DNA of 64,000 bases, from NCBI GenBank assembly GCA_030323885.1, contig CM059186.1:148367810-148431809 (forward strand), in the 5' to 3' direction. Below the pieces are notes generated by a model. That model worked only from the letters and a program-made list of their open reading frames with translations, was not told where the DNA came from and did not search any database. A program made the position numbers and the translations under genes. Positions 32,257-43,830 of this stretch are shown here, in pieces (the first letter of the stretch is position 1; each line of letters starts with the position of its first letter). This DNA comes from Branchipolynoe longqiensis. Taxonomy: Eukaryota; Annelida; Polychaeta; Phyllodocida; Polynoidae.

Positions 32257-33000
32257 GGCCCGTATGCACCAATCGGTGATACGCTTAGCCGGAGCTAAGG
32301 GGCTAGCCGCGGATAGCTACCTCGGGGTAGCGGCGGGTTGGAGAGATGTGTGAATTGGTATGCACCAATGTTTTAGCCGCTGCGGATAGCTAACCGTGAG
32401 TTTATTTTTAGATTTGGGAATTCCTTCCAGTCGGCAATATGAATAACGGCGTCAATTCGGTGGGAGCGTTAATATCGGTTCGAATTTAGGGTTAAATTGA
32501 TAAGATTTCACTTATTGCGTATGTAATTCTGTTAAATATGACAGGATTTAATAGATTTGGGTGTAATATATTGCCGCCGATTTGGCGGCGATGGCGGTGG
32601 CCATTTTTATTTGACGTTGGACAGTATGGATATCAACGTCGCTGCGGCGGCGGCAGTTTGTTTACTTTACACTCATCGATTCGAAAATATTAATATCTCC
32701 GCCGATGTAGCGGCGGCGTGAATTTCGCTTCGGATTTAGGGTTAAATTGATCAAATTTCACTTATTGCGTATTTAATTCTGTCAAATATGATCGCATTGA
32801 ATAGATTGACGCCCATACACTCACACTAACCGCACCGGATAGGCCCTAAACCCACCTCACAAGGTGGTTTACCTTAGCCTAGGTTAACCCACCGCAGTTA
32901 GCGCTAACTCCGATTGGTGCATACCAAATTTTCACATTTAGACGTGCGGGGATACCTTAGCCGCGGTTAAGGCCCTAACCCCGATTGGTGCATACAGGCC
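32257..33000. mobile_element. MITE, GGGCC-GTATG family copy 1, inserted in DIRS-B
   Basis: TIRs are GGCCCGTATGCACCAATCGG and the complement of GGCCTGTATGCACCAATCGG (one difference in 20). Flanking triplets are TAG (32,254-32,256) and CAG (33,001-33,003). Inner imperfect palindromes repeat ttagccgcgg/ccgcggctaa. The centre has two diverged copies of a block containing tttagggttaaattga and gtaattctgttaaatatga, also seen in the 34,282 and 56,699 elements. Confidence 0.82.
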
Positions 33001-34281
33001 CAGGTGAGATATGGGGGCACACCCACCTCCGCCACCTCCTGGACGTAATGGGTGCCCTCAACCGCGCCGCGCCAATGCCGCGGTGCATGACAATCTGCTC
33101 TGGTGGGTCCTGTTCGCCCACCACCACAATGAGCGCACGCCCATCCTCAACGCTGCCCCCACCATGCCCATCTCCACCGACGCCTGCCTGGACGGGGCTG
33201 GGGGATACCACAATGCAACTTGGTTATCTGGCTTTCAGGTACTGGCCAAACACCGCGCACCTAGCTATTAACTATAAGGAAGTGTTAAACCTGGTTCCGG
33301 CCGCACACCTCTGGGCGCACACCTGGCAGAACAAGTGGGTCTATGTTCACAACGACAACCAAGCCGCGGCTGCAATTATCAACCACGGCACCACGAAGGA
33401 CCCCCCCTTCCTCATCCTGGATTACCTGCTGCAGATTTATTACACTTCCGTGGCCTACAACTTCAAGCTGCACGCGGTATACTACCGGGCGTTTGCAATG
33501 TCATGGCCCGACGCGGCGAGTCGGCTCATGTTGTGCGGCGGCCAGAGCGCCTCCGCGCCGCGCTGGCGCACACCATCACAGACAACCGCCACACCCGACA
33601 CCCCATACCCCACCAGGCTGCCGACTCAGTCGGCACACAGCGCACACCGTGGTAACATGGACAATACGGCCCACATCGCCCTCGACCGGGAGGTATCGTG
33701 GTACCAACACGGCGCCCACGCCCCCAACACGGTCAGGGCCTATGCCATACACCGTAACACATATATCAGGTTCTGTGCCATGTTGGGCTACACGCCGACC
33801 CCCGCATCCCCCACCCTGCTTTGCTGATACGTGGCAGACCTAGCGCGCCATATGTGTTACTCTGCGATACGGCAGTACCTCAACATCATCTGTGCCCTCC
33901 ACCTGGAGTGGAACCTGCCTAACCCACTGGAGGGTTCGCGCAATCGGGCCTCAGCCTCACCATCCGCTGGTCAAAGACAAACCAGTAGCGTGGCACGGCA
34001 TGCATCATCCCACCCCCGCGCATGACCGCGCACTTGCTCGGCCCTACGCAGGGCCTCTACAACGCCTGCCTGCTGCCCCCCGAGGCCCCCCCCCACCCGT
34101 TGCCCCCTCCTCAGTATAGCAAGGGCCAGTGGGGTAGGCGGCGCCCTCACCGTGCCCATTTTCTGGGCCATCATCAGGGGCTTCCCACAGCTTCTGGCAG
34201 GAGGCCTTGTCGGCATATCGTCACCCACCAGCCGCCGCCGCCACTCGGCATCGCGTGTGCATGGGTTCAATACGTGCTCTG
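33001..34281 (+). pseudogene. DIRS-B RNase H and tyrosine recombinase N-terminal part
   Basis: The RNase H begins out of frame (PISTDACLDGAGGYHN near 33,170) and continues after a shift as LAINYKEVLNLVPAAHLWAH, VYVHNDNQAAAAIINHG and FAMSWPDAASRLM, giving the D/E/D/D set. The recombinase N-terminal domain follows: NTVRAYAIHRNTYIRFCAML, then a TGA at 33,825-33,827, then YVADLARHMCYSAIRQYLNI and LPNPLEG. A candidate start of the catalytic domain, GLTIRWSKT, lies near 33,950. The remainder to 34,281 is frameshifted and no RHRY set can be read. Confidence 0.72.
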
Positions 34282-35322
34282 GGGCCATATGTATGAGCAA
34301 CTTTTTATCGGCTCCGGTGTTAAAAGCGGGTCCCGGGTTATCTAATGCTGGTGTTCCAGATATGTCACGGGGCATGTATGAGTCCAAATCGCGGTGGGGT
34401 TAGTTAATGTTTCAGTTATTTAGCAACTTGGGGGGCCCCTCTGAGCCTGTTCCCAGCGAGTGCCGCTATTTGCCAATATCGCCGCCGACACGTATTCATC
34501 GACGGCGTTAATTTCGCTTAGAATTTAGGGTTAATTTAATTAAATTTCATTATTTGAGTATGTAATTCTGTTAAATATGATCGCATTCAATCGATTTCGG
34601 CCTAATCGGTCCCTAGCACTGCCGGGCACCAGCGAGCTGTGTTATTCCCGAGCCTGTAGCCTGCGAGTACCGCTATTTGACACTATCGCCGCCGTTTCGG
34701 CGGCCGGGAACCAGCAGCCTTAGTGGTGAGCCTGTAGCCGGCGAGCACTGCTATTTGTTTAGTTTACATTCGTCGATTCGACAATATGAATAACGCCGCC
34801 AATGTAGCGGCTACGTTAATATCGCTTCGAATTTAGGGTTAATTTAATGAAATTTCACTTATTGCGTATGTAATTCTGGTAAATATGATCGCATTGAATA
34901 GATTTGGGACTAATATATTGCCGCCGATGCAGCGGCAACGGCGGTGGCGTTCTGGCAGTATGGATATTGACGTCGCTGCGGCAGCGGCGATTTACTTAGT
35001 TTACATTCGTCGATACGACAATATAAATATCGCCGCCAATGCGGCAGCAGCGTTAATAACATTCGATTTTAGGGTTAATTTAATGAAATTTCACGTTTTG
35101 AGTATGTAACTCTGTTAAATATGACAGCATTCAAGAAATTAGGGCCTAATCGGTCCCTAACATTGATGGTAACCATCCTATGGCTTGGGGTTAGCACAGG
35201 AGACTTTAAGCTCACGGTGTTTGTCTAACGCCGACACATACATACAGAGTTTTCGCCGCTAACCCGGTAAACCCGCCGAAAACCAGCTTCGCCGCGCTAA
35301 CCCTGACACATACATATGGCCC
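34282..35322. mobile_element. MITE, GGGCC-GTATG family copy 2, CTG target duplication
   Basis: TIRs are GGGCCATATGTATG at both ends, flanked by CTG (34,279-34,281 and 35,323-35,325). The inside is three tandem units about 240-310 bp apart, each with tttagggttaatttaat and gtaattctgttaaatatga, alternating with ccgccgatg-type GC-rich pieces. The repeats share sequence with the 32,257 copy. Non-coding. Confidence 0.8.
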
Positions 35323-35733
35323 CTGAGCTGCTTAGCCTTCGCTTTCGGCTGCTGGCTACACTAACCTCCCCCGGCACTGCGCGCATCCTCCATGGCGGAG
35401 GATGGAGATTACCACTCCCACCCTCCCTAAAGAAAAAGGGGGGGGGGGGCAAGGGGGGGGGGCAGGGACGCTGGGTGCGCGGGGGGACGGCGCACGGCCC
35501 GCCAGCCAGCGGACCAGCGTGCAACATCTCACGGCAGGTGCCGAGTGCGCCGAGACATTAATTTTAATTAACTCGGACACTACGAACAGACTGCATTCGC
35601 GCATACTGCCCACATTTGCATTCATATTAATTTGACTTTATTCCATATTTATTACTGTCATGTTGATATGTTTATTAGTTTGGACTTGAATAAAAAGTCC
35701 TCTTTACTCTCCCCCCGAGTGTTCGCGTTCATT

Positions 35734-35788
<55 letters not shown>

Positions 35789-36031
35789 CAAGCATATGTT
35801 AGGAAAGTAAAAGCGACTACAAAGGCATCATCATTATCCTCCATTGTTGCTTGTTGCTATGGGCTTTGTAATTGATTGTACTACCTTCTTTTAATTGTTT
35901 TGATAGATGACTCGCTTTGTGTTCAAATATAAATCAACAGTGATAAGGCACAGAAATGTGTGTGCAAGAATAATTTAGTGCAGACTTGAACAGAGTATGT
36001 ACATGTTCTACCGTTCTTTCTTTTCTGCCAC
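35323..36031. other. Unassigned, with an (AT)n tract
   Basis: A GC-rich start with two short G runs (35,439-35,462) is followed by AT-rich DNA with (AT)n at 35,737-35,787. I cannot show that DIRS-B resumes here. Confidence 0.5.
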
Positions 36032-37770
36032 ATGAATGACATCTTGGGCTGCATAAAAGAGGTGATGATAATGGCTTTATCCCAAGGATACCGTTTATCC
36101 TCAGGAATTGGTGAAAAACTTGCAGCGAAACACACCAGTAATAACATAGCACACAAGCAATATCGTAAACACCCAAACTCACATAGTTTTTTTCTTAATC
36201 CCACCAATGAACAAGAAACCCGAGAAGAAATAAAGAAACTAAATCCTAATAAGTCAAGCGGACATGACAATATTTTGCCAAAAATAATCAAAGAGTGACA
36301 CTCTACTTGCACCATCTATTTCCCACATAATAAACCTATCATTTGAAAATGCTACTGTTCCTGAGAATCTCAAAGTTGCAAAAGTAATACCCATCCATAA
36401 GAAAAATGAGAAATACCTAGTTGATAACTACAGGCCAATCAGCCTATTCAGTAACCTAAACAAATTAATGGAAAAACTAATGTACAAAAGAGTTTACCAA
36501 TTTCTTAACAAATACAAAATATTATACAAAAATTATACAAATACCAATTTGGATTTAGAGAGAATCATTCAGCAATAATGGCTCTGACTGAAATCTTAGA
36601 CAAGATACTACAAGACCTTGAAAATGGGAAACATGTTGCAGGAGTCTACTTAGACCTGAGCAAAGCATTTGATACCGTAGACCATGACATCTTACTCTTA
36701 AAACTTAGGCACAACGGAATTTGAGGCCAGGGACATAAATGGTTGGAGAGTTACCTAAGCAATAGAAAGCAATAGAAAGCAATTTACATACATAAACGGT
36801 AAACGATCCAAGCTAAACTCAATCCGCCATGGTGTTCCTCAAGGTTCTGTCCTGGGACCTCTCCTATTTTTGATCTACACAAATGATATAGTCAACACTA
36901 CAAAACAAGATGTCAAAACAAGGTTATTTGCAGATGATACCAATGGCTTCATAACCTCAAATTCACCTAAACAACTAAAACATTCAATTACAACATTCCT
37001 TTCAGATATATTTAGATGGTGCAATGATAACAACTTAACAGTAAACCTGAACAAAACATGCTACACAATATTTAAAAGCAGAAGTACAACCATTCCTGAT
37101 TACCTAAGCAACATAAAGATAAACAATAACACAATAAAGAGAGTCTCTTATGTGAAATACCTAGGTATAATTCTAGATGAAAACCTCAAGTGGGATGAAC
37201 ATATTGATAACTTAAATAATTCAATCATTAAAAATAATCAGACTATGGGAACTTGAGGAAAATAAAAAAATTACTATACTATACTATGCATATGTTTACT
37301 CCAACATTCAGTATGGTATAGAGGTGTATGGGAGAGCTAAGTTATCAGCCCTAAAAAAGGTACAGACACAACAAGACAGAGCCTTGAAGATACTGTATAG
37401 GAAAGACTATTTCACCCCAACTAAATCACTTCATAAAGACCTGAACTTATTTATGGTAACTGACATTTATCAAATATACATTGCAAAATTTGTTTACAAG
37501 CAAAAGAATGGCCTCCTCCCTGAAATATTTGATAATATTTTCAAAGAAAACAATCAGGTCCATTCCCATAAAACACGACAGATAAATAACATACATCACA
37601 AACACACAAGAAACAAATATGGCAAAATAACAACTGAAAACCAAGGAACCAATATCTGGAACTCAATACCAATAGAGATTAGAAACCTTAAAACTATGAA
37701 AAACTTCTGTAAAAAACTAAAGATAATCTCAATGCTTAATCAATCAATTACCAGTAAAGAATATATATAA
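36032..37770 (+). pseudogene. LINE reverse transcriptase
   Basis: The RT blocks appear in order: KLNPNKSSGHDNILPKIIKE, PENLKVAKVIPIHKK, DNYRPISLFSNLNKLMEKLM, AGVYLDLSKAFDTVDHDILL with the first catalytic Asp, RHGVPQGSVLGPLLFLIYTN, and FADDTNGF with the catalytic DD (36,927-36,938). VKYLGIILDENLKWDEHI and a thumb-like C-terminus follow (VQTQQDRALKILYRKDYFTP). Disruptions are TGA at 36,296-36,298, a small duplication near 36,530, TGA at 36,724-36,726, a repeated agcaatagaa near 36,765, and TGA at 37,254-37,256. The enzyme would copy its RNA at nicked chromosomal DNA; this copy cannot be translated whole. The group is Jockey/CR1-like; I cannot place the clade. Confidence 0.85.
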
Positions 37771-38176
37771 TAGGATATAGTTGTCATTAACTAGTCGCAT
37801 AATTTAAAATATCAAGTGGCTATGGCAAAGAACATAAAGTTTACCCCTATTACCTACATGCAAAATAACTACTGATACTGCATGTAAGTACATGAATCCA
37901 TGACACAATATACATATAATATTCCTATCATTACTTTGTTTTTTACTAACTGTGAAGAGACGCATCAGTATCTCATCATAATCATTAGTTAAAAATGTAG
38001 GTTAAGTTTAATCATTTGTTGTTGTCATCACTTGTTCATTCACATCATGGAGCTCAGCTAGATAAGCATCGCTTTTCTGGGATCCTTTCTGTCTGTAAGG
38101 AATTTGTATGCATTTATTGTATCACCTCAGTTTATTGTAAACATACCTTGCAGAGAGTTAAAATAAAAGAATTGAA
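36032..38176 (+). mobile_element. Non-LTR retrotransposon (LINE), 5'-truncated, Jockey/CR1-like RT
   Basis: The reverse transcriptase domain runs from ~36,030 to ~37,770, followed by a ~400-bp 3' UTR that ends in gttaaaataaaagaattgaattgat, an AT-rich tail typical of LINE 3' ends. No endonuclease domain is present, so the copy is 5'-truncated as usual for target-primed reverse transcription. No flanking duplication was identified. Confidence 0.78.
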
Positions 38177-38554
38177 TTGATAACTAGAAAAAAAACGGAA
38201 TGCATGGAATGATACTAGCCCTATCCGAGCAACTCAATCCAGTGTTTAGTTATTCACCCATTTTACCAGGTAGGTCTATATCGCTATCCTGGGAGGATAA
38301 CTCTGGATCCAAGGATGAAAAGTCTCCGCAATTTCACAGATTTACAGTATTTCTTTTGTAATTTCTCAGTAACTATCACAAAATAGGAAGGATATATATG
38401 ATAGCAATTGGTCAGTCAGAATCCCATTCTTATATAACCTTAGATTTTGATAGGATACATATATGTCATAAGTAACATTCCATATTTTCACATCAAATAT
38501 CCCCAAAAGTTAACCCTCTAAAATAAAAGTGTTTTCACACCAAATCAAAATAGA
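38177..38554. other. Unassigned stretch
   Basis: AT-rich, with no gene or clear repeat. Confidence 0.5.
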
Positions 38555-38730
38555 TGATACTGTCATGGGGGTGATGAAAATGGGAAATGTTGCGCCTAGA
38601 GCGGGACTCGAACCCACATCTCCAGGCCAGTGTGCTAACCATTACACCACCTAGACTCCCTGATATCAACACACTACCCACGCCTACCTGTCTATGCGGC
38701 TCCTTGCTTGAGAGGTCAGTGCAGACAACT
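38555..38730 (-). mobile_element. tRNA-derived repeat, unit 1
   Basis: On the minus strand: GTCTAGGTGGTGTAATGGTT (A-box), AGCACACTGGCC, then GTGGGTTCGAGTCCCGCTC (B-box). This is a pol III-type head, with a flanking block (GCCGCATAGACAGGTAGGCG) on its 5' side. A tRNA fold is only partial, so it is a tRNA-derived repeat and not a gene. Confidence 0.65.
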
Positions 38731-38869
38731 ACACTCATCCCCCTGGAATTGTAAGTCTTTTAATGCTTACAATTACATACATACAGGCAATGCCACGCAC
38801 TTACATACACAGGGTAGGTTCAACAACTATACAGCGTGTAGCTTGTACAGGATCCTGGTCACAGCACCA

Positions 38870-39050
38870 GTGTCATGGGGGTGATGAAAATGGGAAATAT
38901 TGTGCCTAGAGCAGGACTCGAACCCACATCTCTTTGCATTCCGGGCCAGTGTGCTAACCATTACACCACCTAGACTCCCTGATATAAACACACTACCCAC
39001 GCTTACCTGTCTATGCGGCTCCTTGCCTGAGAGGTCAGTGCAGACCGCTA
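38870..39050 (-). mobile_element. tRNA-derived repeat, unit 2
   Basis: Near-identical to unit 1, ~320 bp away in the same orientation, but with extra bases in the anticodon region (GGCCCGGAATGCAAAGAG). The B-box is GTGGGTTCGAGTCCTGCTC. The pair suggests a tandem segmental duplication. Confidence 0.65.
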
Positions 39051-39573
39051 CAATACTGAGCAACCTAATATATATTTATCTAAACTTTTAAAAAAGAGTA
39101 TGGAACAAACGCAAAGCCACCAGACTACGCAACTTAAAAATATTACCATTAGCACAAATGTAAAAACATCAATAAATGATGGCAGCTCGGAACAGGGATC
39201 GCTCAGCGGGTCCCATATGGAGAGGGATAAGGATGTGGAGAGCCCTGACTTGCCAGGCCAGCTCAGTTAGCCGACCTTGCCCCACGTGACCTCAAAATAA
39301 CCTTTAACAACGTGGGCACCAATACCATGTAGGTTGTTCTAATCATTTTGTGGATATTTATTAAAATTTGTGATTATGGCCGTTTATATTGATATGATAT
39401 GAGCTACCAGGAAGTGGAGTGGGAATGAAAGCAAGGGGAGGCAAATGCTTCAGAGAAATTTGTTTAACTCTTTTTTTTCTCTCAGCATCAGGAGGCCTAT
39501 TTTGTAGAATTACAAAACTGCGAAAATTATGTAATTTCTCTGAATTGTAATTGAAATACAATCCCGAACCCAG
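39051..39573. other. Unassigned stretch
   Basis: No gene or repeat structure recognised. Confidence 0.5.
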
Positions 39574-39886
39574 GGCCGCGTTCAGGCTCCGTCTCGGAGG
39601 CGCCTCGGAGGCGCCCGTGACGTCAGGCTAGTCTGAACAACAACAGCCAGTTGGTCGCCTCGAAAATGGCCGCCCCCATAGGAGGCGGCCATTTGCATCG
39701 AAATGCTGCGCTCTGATTGGATGAAACCACTGCATGCGGCGGCCATTTTCGAGGCGCTGTTTGTCTCCAACCTGAAAAGGGAGGCGTCTCCGAGACGTCT
39801 CCGAGACGCACCCTGAACGGAAATAAGCCAAAAAGCATCGCCGAGACATCGCCGAGGCGCCTCCGAGACGGACCCTGAACGCGGCC
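39574..39886. mobile_element. MITE, GGCCGC family copy 2, CAG target duplication
   Basis: Termini are GGCCGCGTTCAGGCTCCGTC and the complement of GGCCGCGTTCAGGGTCCGTC, flanked by CAG (39,571-39,573 and 39,887-39,889). The interior matches the 22,390 copy in the opposite orientation (cctcgaaaatggccgcc, attttcgaggcgc, ccaatca/tgattgg). Non-coding. Confidence 0.85.
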
Positions 39887-40309
39887 CAGATCTAGCACTC
39901 TCGCGCCGCATTGGCTAACCCCCCCCCCCCCCAACCGACCATACCACACCACCACTGCTACCTTTTACTCCACGGATGATGGCGACAATCACACCATCTG
40001 TGGCGCCACCTAGTGGTTCTTCCGACGTGTCTCCCCATAAATCAGAACCTCTCCCCTTGCGCATATGAGTGGCTTTCACATGCTTATCTAAATTACAGGT
40101 CATGTCAGCACTACTTGAGGTAATTTGGCGGCTAGCTGGTGCGACAGTTGCTACATCATGTATTTCCATAGCTTAAGCTAAGATTCCATATACGCGATAT
40201 CTGACGTGTGGCATGCGAATGCAAATGTGAATGCATATGTGCATTTTCATTGATCGCCGTCCATACATTTGCTGTCCATACATTCGCATCCGGACCTATT
40301 GAAGCTTTC
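39887..40309. other. Unassigned stretch
   Basis: A C run (39,920-39,932) and unremarkable DNA; no supported feature. Confidence 0.5.
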
Positions 40310-40648
40310 GCTTGTTTGTTGTTGTTTTACATCCTAGCAACATCTAAGGTCATATCAGGACGGGTACCGACTTGTGACAGTGCGCAATCATGGTGACTTT
40401 ATAGTGATGCCCAACTGGAAGACCAGGCCGCCAGCACCATGACCTGATAATCCACTCAGTCACATTATCCTGACACTGAGTCAACCAGTCCTTGTCCTAT
40501 CCTAATAATGCCGAGCGCCAGGCTAGGAAGTGACAAGTATCAATTTTTAAGTCATCGGTTTGACTCGACCAGGGTTCGAACCCATGACCCCACGATCTAC
40601 CAACATGGGAGACGGATGCTCTAACTCATTCGGCCATCCCGTCTGGTT
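40310..40648 (-). mobile_element. Full-length tRNA-derived SINE (copy e)
   Basis: This is the most complete copy. Minus-strand order: head with A-box-like GATGGCCGAATGAGTTAGAG and B-box GGGTTCGAACCCTGG; AAAAATTGATACTTGTCACT; GCGCTCGGCATTATTAGGAT; GTCAGGATAATGTGACTGAG; CACTATAAAGTC; TGCGCACTGTCACAAGTCGG; CGTCCTGATATGACCTTAGA; GTTGCTAGGATGTAAAACAA; and an AACAACAAACAAAC tail. Transcription by pol III and mobilisation by a partner LINE are expected for such elements. Confidence 0.88.
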
Positions 40649-40674
40649 GAGTGGGATGTCAATAGACATAGTGG

Positions 40675-41120
40675 TGCTGGCAGGTCTGGGTGTGATTGCA
40701 CTCAGGGCCTAGCCCTTCTGCTGGGGTAGGGGTCACCACACTCAAAGGTCAAGGTTGGTGGTGGCCAAGGGGCCATACAGCTACTAGTGGTGGACAGACC
40801 ACTGGTATCCATGGAGATCAGGAATGCTGGATTCCTATTGGTAGGACCAGGAATGCTCGATTCCCATTGGGTGAAGGAGGTCGTATGATCATCATCATCA
40901 TCATGCTGTCGGTCGTGATATGACAAAGACTGCTTTCATTACTTGACTGCCGCTCTCCATTTAGCTCTCTGCTGTGAGAGTGATGTCCATGAGTCGGTCT
41001 ACATTTCATGAAAGCTGCCTGCAAAAGTGTTGAAGTGCTGCTGGCTTTTGCAAGTTACCAGCGGCACTCTCTCTGGGAGCAAATAGAGGTTTCACACTGT
41101 CAAGAACATGTCCAGACAGT
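40675..41120 (+). repeat. Dispersed repeats, including an R2 copy
   Basis: 40,885-41,120 is the reverse complement of 21,590-21,790 (R2), beginning with atcatcatcatcatcatgct. 40,675-40,880 resembles, in reverse, pieces at 43,440-43,600 and 43,850-43,990 (caccacaacac-type text, agtgcactcagggcct). No coding content. Confidence 0.6.
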
Positions 41121-41297
41121 ATTTGTCCCTGCAGTGGTTGGTCAGGAGATGTTGGCAGTTCCATACATCAATCGCCCTTAATGCTGCCACAGTGGTATGG
41201 TTTTCTGCTTAGGGTTTGCTCCCTTAGCCTTCGGTTCTGTCAAGAACCTGTACCACAAGGCAGTGGTTTACAACTCTGCAGGGCAGGGGCGTCAAAC

Positions 41298-41390
41298 TCC
41301 CTGAGGTATTGCAATACCTGCAATCCCTGCAATACCTGCATACCGTGAGGGTATGCAGGTATTGCAGGTATTGCAATAACTCAGGGAGGT
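41298..41390. repeat. Long imperfect hairpin around cctgcaatacctgcatacc
   Basis: CTCCCTGAGGTATTGCAATA at the left is mirrored by TATTGCAATAACTCAGGGAG at the right. The inner arms are CCTGCAATACCTGCATACC and GGTATGCAGGTATTGCAGG around GTGAG. The left arm has an extra block of about 10 nt (CTGCAATCC-like). Confidence 0.8.
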
Positions 41391-41944
41391 AACATGCCAT
41401 GTAATTTTCCATGTTTGCACTCAAAATATCTAAAAGTTTACCATTTAAAGTAAAAGTAACTTTGAACTAATGAAAAGTAGATAATAGTGATCGATCTAAT
41501 ATATTTATTTCAGTAAAAATACAGAAAATTCAAACCATCGGACTATGCAAATTTAATCAACTATTTAATGTAATTAATGCTATTTTTCTTTTTTTGCATT
41601 CTAGGCCAATTACTCAACTGTCTTCTCATATAAATAGATAAGTACTGCATGCTGGAACTATCCACAGCTTATCTATTGGTCATTCCTACAGAAGCAGGTT
41701 TTTTTCTCGCATTTAGGTAGGTATTGAATTATCTGGTAATTTTAGGTCCCAAAAACGCTATGCCAATGAAGTTGTGTTGTCTTTGAAATTAACCTTAGGG
41801 TGTGGCAGATGGGGGGGGGGGAGGGCGTACATACTGTAAAGCTAAAATTCCATATGTAGGCCTATACGCGGTATTCGGTATGTGGTATACAAATGTAAAA
41901 GCGTCAAACAATGGAAAAGCATATAAACGCATTGTAGAATCTAA
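41391..41944. other. Unassigned stretch
   Basis: AT-rich, with no supported feature apart from a G run near 41,812. Confidence 0.5.
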
Positions 41945-42274
41945 TGCTCGGATTTGTGGCTGTATACGTAGGCTATGAAGAAAACAATACAAAGAGAAAG
42001 GAAGAGAGAAAAGTATAAGAGAGAGAGAGAGTCCAGCCCTCTGGTTTATTGTTACATGGGTTCATTGTAGACTATCATACCACTCTGACACCATAGCTTC
42101 TGCAGTAACAGGTTCTGTTAAATTGACTCAGTATTGCCTTCTACACAGTATTGCCTTCTATGTAGAAACAAATGATTAATAAGTACATAAGTATCTAAGT
42201 TAGATATGTAGAATCAAATCTAGATAATTGGTTTGGTTTTGAAAATTTGACATTTCATCGGACTATGCAGCTTT

Positions 42275-42478
42275 AAGCTGGGGAAATCGCAATCGAGGAC
42301 AGCTGGTCTTCCTCATTCCACTGCCCCATTTCTTATCCTAGTAATGCCAAATGTTAGGCTAGGTAATACTAGTATCATTTTAAGAATGTTGCCGGGGTTC
42401 GAAACCTGGGGGTTTGAATCCCACGACCTACCAAAGTAGGAGTCGGGCACTCAACTCATTCAGCCATTTCGTTTGGTT
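42275..42478 (-). mobile_element. Diverged SINE (copy f) with an alternative 3' part
   Basis: The head on the minus strand (GGCTGAATGAGTTGAGTGCC, GGGATTCAAACCC-like B-box) and GGCATTACTAGGATAAGA match the SINE family. It then continues GAATGAGGAAGACCAGCTGT and a piece ending CGATTTCCCCAGC, instead of the GATAATGTGACTGAG core. The same alternative end occurs at 56,667-57,601, where a MITE interrupts it. Confidence 0.65.
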
Positions 42479-42597
42479 ATTAATGTACTATGTAATTACA
42501 ACTCTTATCACATGTGATTGTACAAAATTAGTATTTTTAGCCGACCATTTTATTCATATATTGGGCACCTCAATTATACTGAGCATAGCACTGCTAA

Positions 42598-43057
42598 AGG
42601 CCCTGTCACATTACGGCGTATGGCGGGAGCGTATTGAAAACCTACGTAGGTCCTGCGCGTGCCGGCCTATGATGACATTTGGTGACCTTTCGGGTGGTTT
42701 TGAGCGTATGTGGAACCTATGAGGAGCGTACGAGGAGCGTATGAGGAGCGTATGGGAGCGTATGGGAGCGTGCTGTGACATGTTTTGACAGTATGGGCCA
42801 TACGCCCTCATAGGTCGGTTTTTTTTTAGCATGCACAACAAAATTTGGACGGACGGATTTATGAAAGCGTATGGCGGCGTATGCCTCATACGCTTCACAT
42901 ACGCCGGCATCTGGCGGCATCTGGTGGCGCATGAGTAGCGTATGAGTAGCGTATGCGTAGCGTATGAGTAGCGTATACGGCGTATGCCGACGTATATGAC
43001 GTAACGCGCTTACGCCGCCATACGTTCCCGCAAAAAACCCTAATGTGACAGTCCCCT
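42598..43057. mobile_element. Harbinger-type MITE, TAA target duplication, GCGTATG-rich
   Basis: Termini are AGGCCCTGTCACATTACGGC and the complement of AGGGGACTGTCACATTAGGG, flanked by TAA (42,595-42,597; 43,058-43,060). The interior has many direct and inverted copies of gagcgtatg/catacgc. Non-coding. Confidence 0.82.
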
Positions 43058-43830
43058 TAAGAACATCCACGAGCTACCTTTCTGAAACTCCTTGGAGGAC
43101 CAATGCCTGCCTGGTATTCATTTCAAAGTAGAAATGCAGATAACCACTGTTGTAAGAAATTTAAACTGGGATATTGAAATTACTGTTCCGGTAGATTGTA
43201 ATTGTGTCTCTTAAACATTTTGTACAGTTGGAACCCGGATCTGTGGCTGTGCAAGTAGACTACATGGAAATATGATACCGACAAGAAGAAAGAGAAAGTA
43301 AGAGTGAAGAGAGTAAGGGAAGGACAAGCTTTCTAGCTTTATTTGTATAGTACATAGGTTCCCTGGTAGGGTATCACACTGCCCCTGTTAGCCAATAGGA
43401 GAACAGCATTCCTAGTCCCCATGGCAACCTGTAGTCTGCCCACCATCAGAAGCCTCCTGGCCACCACCAACACTGCCCTGGCTGCACCTCACAGCCTGAG
43501 TGCACTGACCCCTATTGGATTGGGTTGGCCCCTGCTCAGGCAGAAGGGCCAGGTCCTGAGTGCCACTGCACTCAACCTGCTAGCACTCACTCTGTCATCC
43601 ACACGAACTCAGTGTAAAGTCCACGGCTCGAATCTGTGGTTGTGTAGGCAGGCTGTAGTGAAATCAGTACAGGCAAAAAGAGAAAGGAAACATATAAAGA
43701 GTGAAAGAAGAGAGAGAGTCAAGCCCTGAGGTTTATTATTTATATGGTACATGGATCCAGTATAGTGTATCACCTCACCCCATTCTCCCAATGAGAAACA
43801 AGCATTTCTAGCTCCACCAATGAGAAACAA

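Larger units (their letters stand above)
31740..34281 (+). mobile_element. DIRS-B: second DIRS-like element, fragmented
   Basis: A plus-strand remnant of RT, RNase H and tyrosine recombinase, split by a MITE at 32,257-33,000 and cut at 34,281 by another. The Gag and RT N-terminus are lost at a SINE. Sequence motifs differ from DIRS-A and DIRS-C, so it is a separate lineage. Confidence 0.75.
41945..43830 (+). repeat. Three dispersed copies of a ~180-bp repeat (R3)
   Basis: Copies at about 41,945-42,100, 43,232-43,420 and 43,622-43,830 share a start like atctgtggctgtg, an AG-rich middle (aaagagaaagga, gagagagagtc), a ggtttatt-type T-rich piece and a tatcac/tatcatac end. All point the same way. 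Unrelated MITE and SINE copies lie between them. Confidence 0.6.

Noticed and set aside
36870..37256. Independent small host gene
   Set aside because: It contains the FADD motif and is continuous with LINE RT blocks on both sides; the ORF limits are premature stops.
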